From Naganishia liquefaciens (lineage: Eukaryota > Basidiomycota > Tremellomycetes > Filobasidiales > Filobasidiaceae), in assembly GCA_013423385.1 (NCBI GenBank), contig BLZA01000021.1, positions 372,001 through 436,000 of the forward strand: 64,000 nt of DNA, read 5' to 3'. A program made the translations under genes and the position numbers. Of this stretch, positions 58,104-64,000 are shown in pieces. The notes beneath the pieces were generated by a model that searched no databases, was not told the origin of the DNA, and was given only the letters and a program-made list of their open reading frames with translations. Position 1 is the first letter of the stretch, and the number at the start of each line of letters is the position of its first letter.

Positions 58104-61100
58104 CTACAACATTTGAACCGTGTCCTCCTCGTCTTGCGCTGTCGCATCGGCTGGAGACCAGCGGTCGGGCACTGATGGGAAGTATTTGTCCATGGCAGCC
58201 CGGAATCGTGCCTTGTCTGAGCTTGACACGTAAGCGACCGCTTCTGAGGATTAAGAGCACGCTCACATTGCTTCGGAGTAACAATGGTAGGCTCGCCTCG
58301 GCCTGCTGCTCCAAGATCTTTCACCCAGGATTCGAGTTTCTTGTCCCTACAAAGAATGAGTTAGCGCAAATAACTGGACACACTGGCTTCTGGGGACCCA
58401 CCAGGTGAAAGGTCTGATATAATCTACCACACCGACCACGAGCTCTTTGTTCTCTGTGTCAACGCCGACAACCAACGAATAATCCATAACATTCAGATTG
58501 GCCAAGAAGAGAGCTGAGAGGGACGCCATAATGAGCGGTTAATTCTGAAACCTGAAACGACATCAACCTACTGTCATTCCACAATGCAGCTTTGAGTATT
58601 TTTTTGTCGTGATCTCGCAAATACAGTGGCTGTCGATTTGCGACTGGGATGTCCATAAAAATCAGAGACGCAAATGCGGTGATTATGTAAACACTGACCT
58701 TCCATCAGGTTTTCATCCAGACTGCAAGTATAGAGGATCAGACTGGTACAACGCACGAAAACAGCGTTCCTGCTTACAGCACTTGGTTCTCTTTGCCAGT
58801 CGGTTGGACTAAGCGGTTGCGCATACTGCCCTTCAGGTCATATATCTTGATGGCGAAAAGTCAGCCTCAGATGTCCATCAATCAACACTATGCTGCGCAT
58901 TACTCTTTCAAAGCGTCTTTCGTAAAATAGATTTTCCATTAACAAAACGTTCATGCGCATGACCTTTCCGGTGGTGACATTGCGGTAACCGATCTTAAAG
59001 AATCCATAAATCTTCGCTAGAGCGGTAGGGCGCTGTGACAGCAACAAGATGTTGAGCAAAAGCTAGATATAAACCCAAGATTCGCTCACTTGTTCGATGT
59101 TACTCTGACGCATGTAATCAAAGTAGGATGGGGCAAACTTTGTCAAAGCGTCCATTTCCATGCGCGATACTTCTTTAGCGATGAAGCGGTCATCTGAAAG
59201 CAGCTGTGATGAGACACTTGACTGTTCAAGTTTCGAGCGCAACACAGCCTACCTCGAGTTTTCAGGAAGGCCGAGCCTGATTTCCCTCCTGACGAATCCC
59301 ACTTTATGCAACGAGTTAGCGAGTCGAGAAAGCTGTCTTCGCAGCTGCATGCAGCGCGCAAGTTTGCGAATTGCTCCGCAAAGAAGATACGGCAAAAGAT
59401 TGAGGCATTACTACTTTCAAAGTCTATGTCAAATGGGTTCAGCTTATTCCAGTGGCTTTGGTGATCTTGGCTACCAACCGTAATTCAAGTGAGTGCCCCT
59501 CTCGCGTCTTCCATCGTCTGGATCACATGTCTCGTCGAAAGGCGGATCTGTTGCACCAGTCATATCTACTGCCGGCACCTCATTCGCTTGAGCTTCTTGC
59601 TTTCCAAGAGTACGCGACTGGTGCGCCAGGTTACGCAGCTTGTCCCGATAAGGGCGCGAGGCGAGTGTAAAAGCGATGATCGATGTGGGCTCGTCTTCCC
59701 GAATAATGATTCGCGAGTCTGCGAATATGTGCTCGGACACAGATCTAAATATGAATCAGTCTGATCATTCCTATCAAAACGAGAACGATTGTAAACTTAC
59801 AGTGGATACTCGAGTGGTGTACCCTCTCCTGTCCTGAACGCCCAGAGATTTGAGAGTGTTTTTAAAATCGATGAACGCTCGTGCCCCACAGATCCCCCCT
59901 CGCTCTCAGACAACAAGGAAGGGTGATTCGGCACCACCTTCGTTTCGCCGACACCCGTAAGCAGCGGCGTTGGAGGGACACTCAGAAGGGGTGCGCTGGT
60001 GTCGAAAGGGGGTAGCGTTATCTGCAGCCGGTCTTTGAAAGAAACATCGGTAGGCACTTCCGACGTTGACATGGAGGACCCCTCGGGGTGCAAGGCAGAC
60101 GCTGACGTAGAGGCCGATGTGGGTAAAGGGAAAAGAGCCGGAGGGATGTCGAGCGGCGGTGACTTTGTACCATTACTGGCGTGCAGAGCATCGCCCACTA
60201 GAGCTGACTTGCGCTCCGCGGTTTCTACCGAGTCAAACTTTACGCACGTAGGCGACGAAATTGTCGCCAATCCACTTGAATGCACGTCCTGACCGTGGGA
60301 AGTCCCGTCCAAGTCGTTATCGATTTCTTCGTCATCCTCATCGTCCGCTTCACTTGAAGCGGAGTCCGATTCATCCCGGAAAGCATCCCGCACATTATTG
60401 AATACCTGAATTTTGGCGTTGGTCATGCCGACAGGACGCGCTCGTCGACCTCTTGCTTGATGTGACCGTTTTTGTCGGTCTCGCTCCGCTTCACGGGTGA
60501 GTCTGTCGAAATGACGCGCGATTGTGCTGACCCTCGTGCCCGGAAGCTTACTGGATTTCACCATTCTTGTCAGCGGACCCTCCATGGGAAGGTCTTTGCT
60601 GTCGATTCCTCTCTGTGGAGCCTTCCCCTTCCCGATCTGAAGAAGTTCTGGTTTTGCCTTGCGTCGCGATGCTGAAATGGAGGTCGAAGGAAGAGCGCCG
60701 CCTTGTGATGATGGATGGGGGCGAGTTGCTCGAGAAAGAGAATCTTTCACGTCCTGGAAGGTATTGTTGGAATCCATTTCAGCCGAGGTTGTGCGGACGG
60801 ACCGAAGTGTAGGCCGGATAGCAGAAATGGTCGGAATCCGTGAAGCATTAGCGGCGTAACTTCGATCCCCATCCGAGAGCGCATTCAGTCGAGCGTGATT
60901 GCGAGTCTTCGGCATAGCTCCGTCTGTCCTGCCCCTGCGAAGATGGGGTCGATAGCTACCTGTGTGATCGCTGTCGGATTCTGCCCAACGCGGATCGATC
61001 GAAGGAGGTGATGAGGGCAGCGCGACATTGTCGACATCAGCGTCGGGATCCAGTTGTTCAGACGTCTGGAAGCGCTTGACCAGATCCGCCACGCTGAGCC

Positions 61101-64000
61101 CAGATACTCAGCTTCATGAAGCCAAACAATTGGCTGCCGCCAACCCTTCACTTACCTAGGCGTGGGCTTTGTCCTTCTGGGCAAGCGTGATGGTAGGACC
61201 CGTGAGTCTCCGTCCATCCCGCTGGCACTCGATTCTCCCCCACATGTCTGAGATCCTCCGCGGCAAAAGGGCTTACTGATGAATGGCAGCGCCGATATAG
61301 TGGAGTCGCTGTCATATAATCGTTCAACTCCATTTTCCTCAGACCGCGGTGGCTCGGACAGCTCAACCACTGACGAAGTTACGTCGGTGCTCGTGCGTTC
61401 CAGCGGATTCGGTCGAGGCATAGGCGTATCGAGGACGAGCTGTGGAACTTCCGCTGAAAGATTCTCGGGGGAAGGTACGGATTGATTCACAGGCTGTTTC
61501 AGCTCCGGTGTCAAGCATGCTATTCCTGCTTTTTCGTCTGTTTGGGGCTTGGTCTCTTCGGTATCGCCCGCTGCGACCGAATGTCCGCTCACCACCCTAT
61601 CGTGGGCATTCGTATCTTGCGAAGCGAAAAGCCTTTTAAGATGAGTCGCGGTCACTGCAAGGTCCGGGTCAGTTTGGAGGTATCTTCCTATGTCGCGTTT
61701 CTCACTTCGACGAATATCCTTTTCCGAAGGAAGGTAAACCTTTTCCAGTTCGTGAAAATCGGTTCTATGAAGAGAAAACGAGTGATCAGCTCAACGACCG
61801 CGGAGATCGCATCTCGATGTCGCAGGACATACTCCCATGCCACTGCCTTCTCCTGCAGCACCTGATATACAGAATTAAGTGCCAAAACATCGGTCATTGG
61901 GCTGAGTTTATAGGTCCTATTCATCTCATGGATCAAAGAGTTTCTATCGACGATAGCTTTGTCCGCCATGTCGTTCAGTGTGCGGCGCAGCTCATCCAGC
62001 TTGTGTATGATAGTCAGTCATCCAACCCGAATCCGCCACAACCTCATTGAAACATACCTTCTTCTGCTCAACGAGTTGCATATCGAAGGTTCGCAATTTG
62101 AGAAGAACGGAATCGAAGAAATTGTTGATTTTTCCAGACACGATGTCGTATTCGGCGTTCTTGAGAATGACTCGAGTCTCGAGCCTCGTTTGCAAGTTGA
62201 GGGATGGTCGAACGATGTCGTAGACCATGGCCTCCTCGTTATGGATTCTGATTGCAACGTTATTAATAGCAAAATAGCGGATTTGATCTCGATAAACATC
62301 GTGAGGACAGCTGAAGCCGCCTCGAATACTCGGCGGATAGAAAGCATGCTCGAGATATTTCGCCCACGAAAATTTCCATGTTTCCTCTTTCACGATTGCT
62401 GTAGGTGAGGCCTCTTTGCAAACTTTGCAATAGCTCCACGTAATCACATTGTGCTCATTTCCAGGTGAGGGACAAGGAAATTGATCCACTGCTATTTGTA
62501 GACGCGTGTTTCCGTGAACCAGTACCTGGAAGTGATGTAAACGGATCCGTGCGCAGGCTTTGTTTGCGCAAGGCTGAGACGCTGCCGTAGACAGTCGCTC
62601 GAGATATTGCCCGAGAGCACAATCATCTTCGGCGTAGAAGTTATGCGTAACCAGCTCGGGTCCAGTGCACGGCTTATCAGATCCCTCGCAGACCGTTGCA
62701 TGAATGTAAGTCAAACCCTGGAATGCTTGAGGACGAAGGTCGTGGGGGTTATTTTTGCGATACCAAGCCCATATTTTCAACTGCTCCCCGTGTCGGAATG
62801 AGATTTGGGCGATTTCGCTATCCAACCTAATCTCACTGGGCGGGATCAAAGGGGACTCTGACAGCGCCTTTTTCTCAGGGTCGTCATGAGAGAGTTCCAA
62901 ACTAGACGCTGCCGTCTTCGCGGTAGGCGTAATCGCTGCTGCCATTTGGTCTTCCATCATGGAATGCGTATCTTGCTCCTCCATTGGCGTCTTGCTGTTA
63001 TTATTACCAAGACTTTCCTCCAACAAGATCTGTGCGGCCTCTTTTTCGTCGCGCTCGTGAAGCAGGGAACGCAGCTTTTGGTCAAGGTTTCCCATCTTGG
63101 CAAGTGGCGCTGGAGGCGGGTAATGTACGGATGTAGAGGTAGACAGCGCTGTGCTCAAGTACGGAGCCAGGCTAGCTTCAATTTCCGCTGTCTGCTTTTC
63201 CGCCGAGTCGAACTGTTCTTGCCGCTGTTTCCCTGTGTTCGAAGAACGGCCGAGTGTAGAAATCGCTGAATCGTTGAGATCATTGGAACGCCGCCGTTCG
63301 TCACGAGGATCAGCGTCCGGCGGTGAGATGTTCTGCTCGTCATAGTAGAGGGCCATCTCCATCTTGAGATTCATTACGACGAGTACCATGAAGTCGGCAA
63401 TTTCCTTTACTTTGGCGAGGGTGTACACGTCGGCGCCGCGGACGATCAAGCTGCACCCAAACTCCTCGTGACAACCCTCGAAGCGCATATAGGTTTTGCG
63501 ATAGCCGGGAATCATGGGGTGTTCGAAAGTTTGTAACTTGAGCTCTGCGCAACGGCCAAGTTTGGGCTCCATCGCCAAACGATCCATAGACGCGATGATA
63601 TCAGCCTGTGTGCACCGAGCTACCTGTTGAATAGCAGACGGCTTTACGCCTCGAGCAACGGCGATCTTGGCCTCGAGCAAGAAGTCCAAAGCCAACCTTG
63701 AGACTGTCTTTTCGACCAGAACCACGTGCGGGCGTAAATCGGCAACCCGTTTGGTGAGGTGTTTCAAGTAGTTCTTTTCCTGTGCCATCAAGGGCTCCAG
63801 CGAGATCAGTTGATTATCGACCCTGTGATAATCCAACGGGAATGTCAGAATCATGATTCTGGGACTGATCATGTGTCGCGGCATCTGCTTGTGGGCCACG
63901 TTCTGAGTGATGACCATGCCGTCTACGTATTCTGATTGCCGAATCAATCCTCCGGGAATCTTCTTGATCTTGACGTATGTTCGCGCATCGAGACTGTCTC
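58104..64000 (-). CDS. FAB1: 1-phosphatidylinositol-3-phosphate 5-kinase, C-terminal two thirds (partial)
   Basis: Fab1/PIKfyve makes PI(3,5)P2 on vacuole and endosome membranes. The gene runs off the right edge, so the N-terminal FYVE region is missing from the window. Visible from the edge leftwards: the CCT/TCP1-like domain ([60 protein letters not shown]; about 63880-63300), a Cys-rich region ([38 protein letters not shown]; about 62650-62400), a long disordered linker (61655-59797), and the lipid kinase domain: [20 protein letters not shown] and [29 protein letters not shown] (58860-58800), and [10 protein letters not shown] (about 58500). It ends after [20 protein letters not shown] and [10 protein letters not shown] at 58104. 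About ten introns. Domain order is normal. Confidence 0.95.

Overview
The window is nuclear DNA from a fungus, most likely a basidiomycete yeast or another compact basidiomycete. The reasons are the gene density (20 protein genes in 64 kb on both strands), many introns of about 45-70 nt with GT(A/G)NG(T/C) donors, CTRAC-like branch points and AG acceptors, and fungal orthologues such as PIM1, PGS1, CWC25, FAB1, GFA1 and a Ser/Ala-rich GPI wall protein. A closer placement (for example a small-genome Pucciniomycotina or Tremellomycetes) is a guess. No transposon, CRISPR array, phage or operon was seen. Exon joints were read by eye from splice consensus and frame continuity. Genes typed as CDS are given as start-to-stop spans including introns.

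Layout, left to right. 1-5 kb: 5' end of a VPS51-like GARP subunit (minus, runs off the left edge), glyoxalase II with a mitochondrial leader (minus), and an unrecognised ~530-aa protein (plus). 5-16 kb: a very large phospholipase D1 with PX, PH and two HKD motifs (plus), then an ankyrin plus double-CCCH protein (minus). 16-25 kb: the SUMO ligase NSE2 (plus), phosphatidylglycerophosphate synthase PGS1 (plus) and RPB2 (minus). 25-36 kb: splicing factor CWC25 (plus), an NTF2-like protein with a LEA-like helical tail (minus), GFA1 (minus) and a membrane-anchored short-chain dehydrogenase (plus). 36-47 kb: mitochondrial Lon protease PIM1 (plus), a secreted GPI protein (plus), an OGFr-domain protein (minus) and an RNase H-fold protein (plus). 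47-64 kb: eIF2D/Tma64 (minus), MLH1 (plus), a one-TM protein (minus), a 1.6 kb gene-poor stretch with stem-loops, a coiled-coil protein (plus), and the 3' two thirds of FAB1 (minus, runs off the right edge).

The genes are mostly unrelated housekeeping functions and form no cluster. Loose themes are phosphoinositide and phosphatidic-acid biology (PLD1, PGS1, FAB1, VPS51), mitochondria (GLO2 leader, PGS1, PIM1), DNA repair (NSE2, MLH1) and the cell wall (GFA1, GPI protein). I did not find a new multi-gene system. The most interesting signals are the symmetric phase-2 exons of the GPI-protein stalk, the stem-loop cluster at 54.7-55.0 kb, the RNase H-domain gene, the NTF2/LEA fusion, the OGFr protein with a stop-free 3n intron, and microexons in GLO2 and PLD1.
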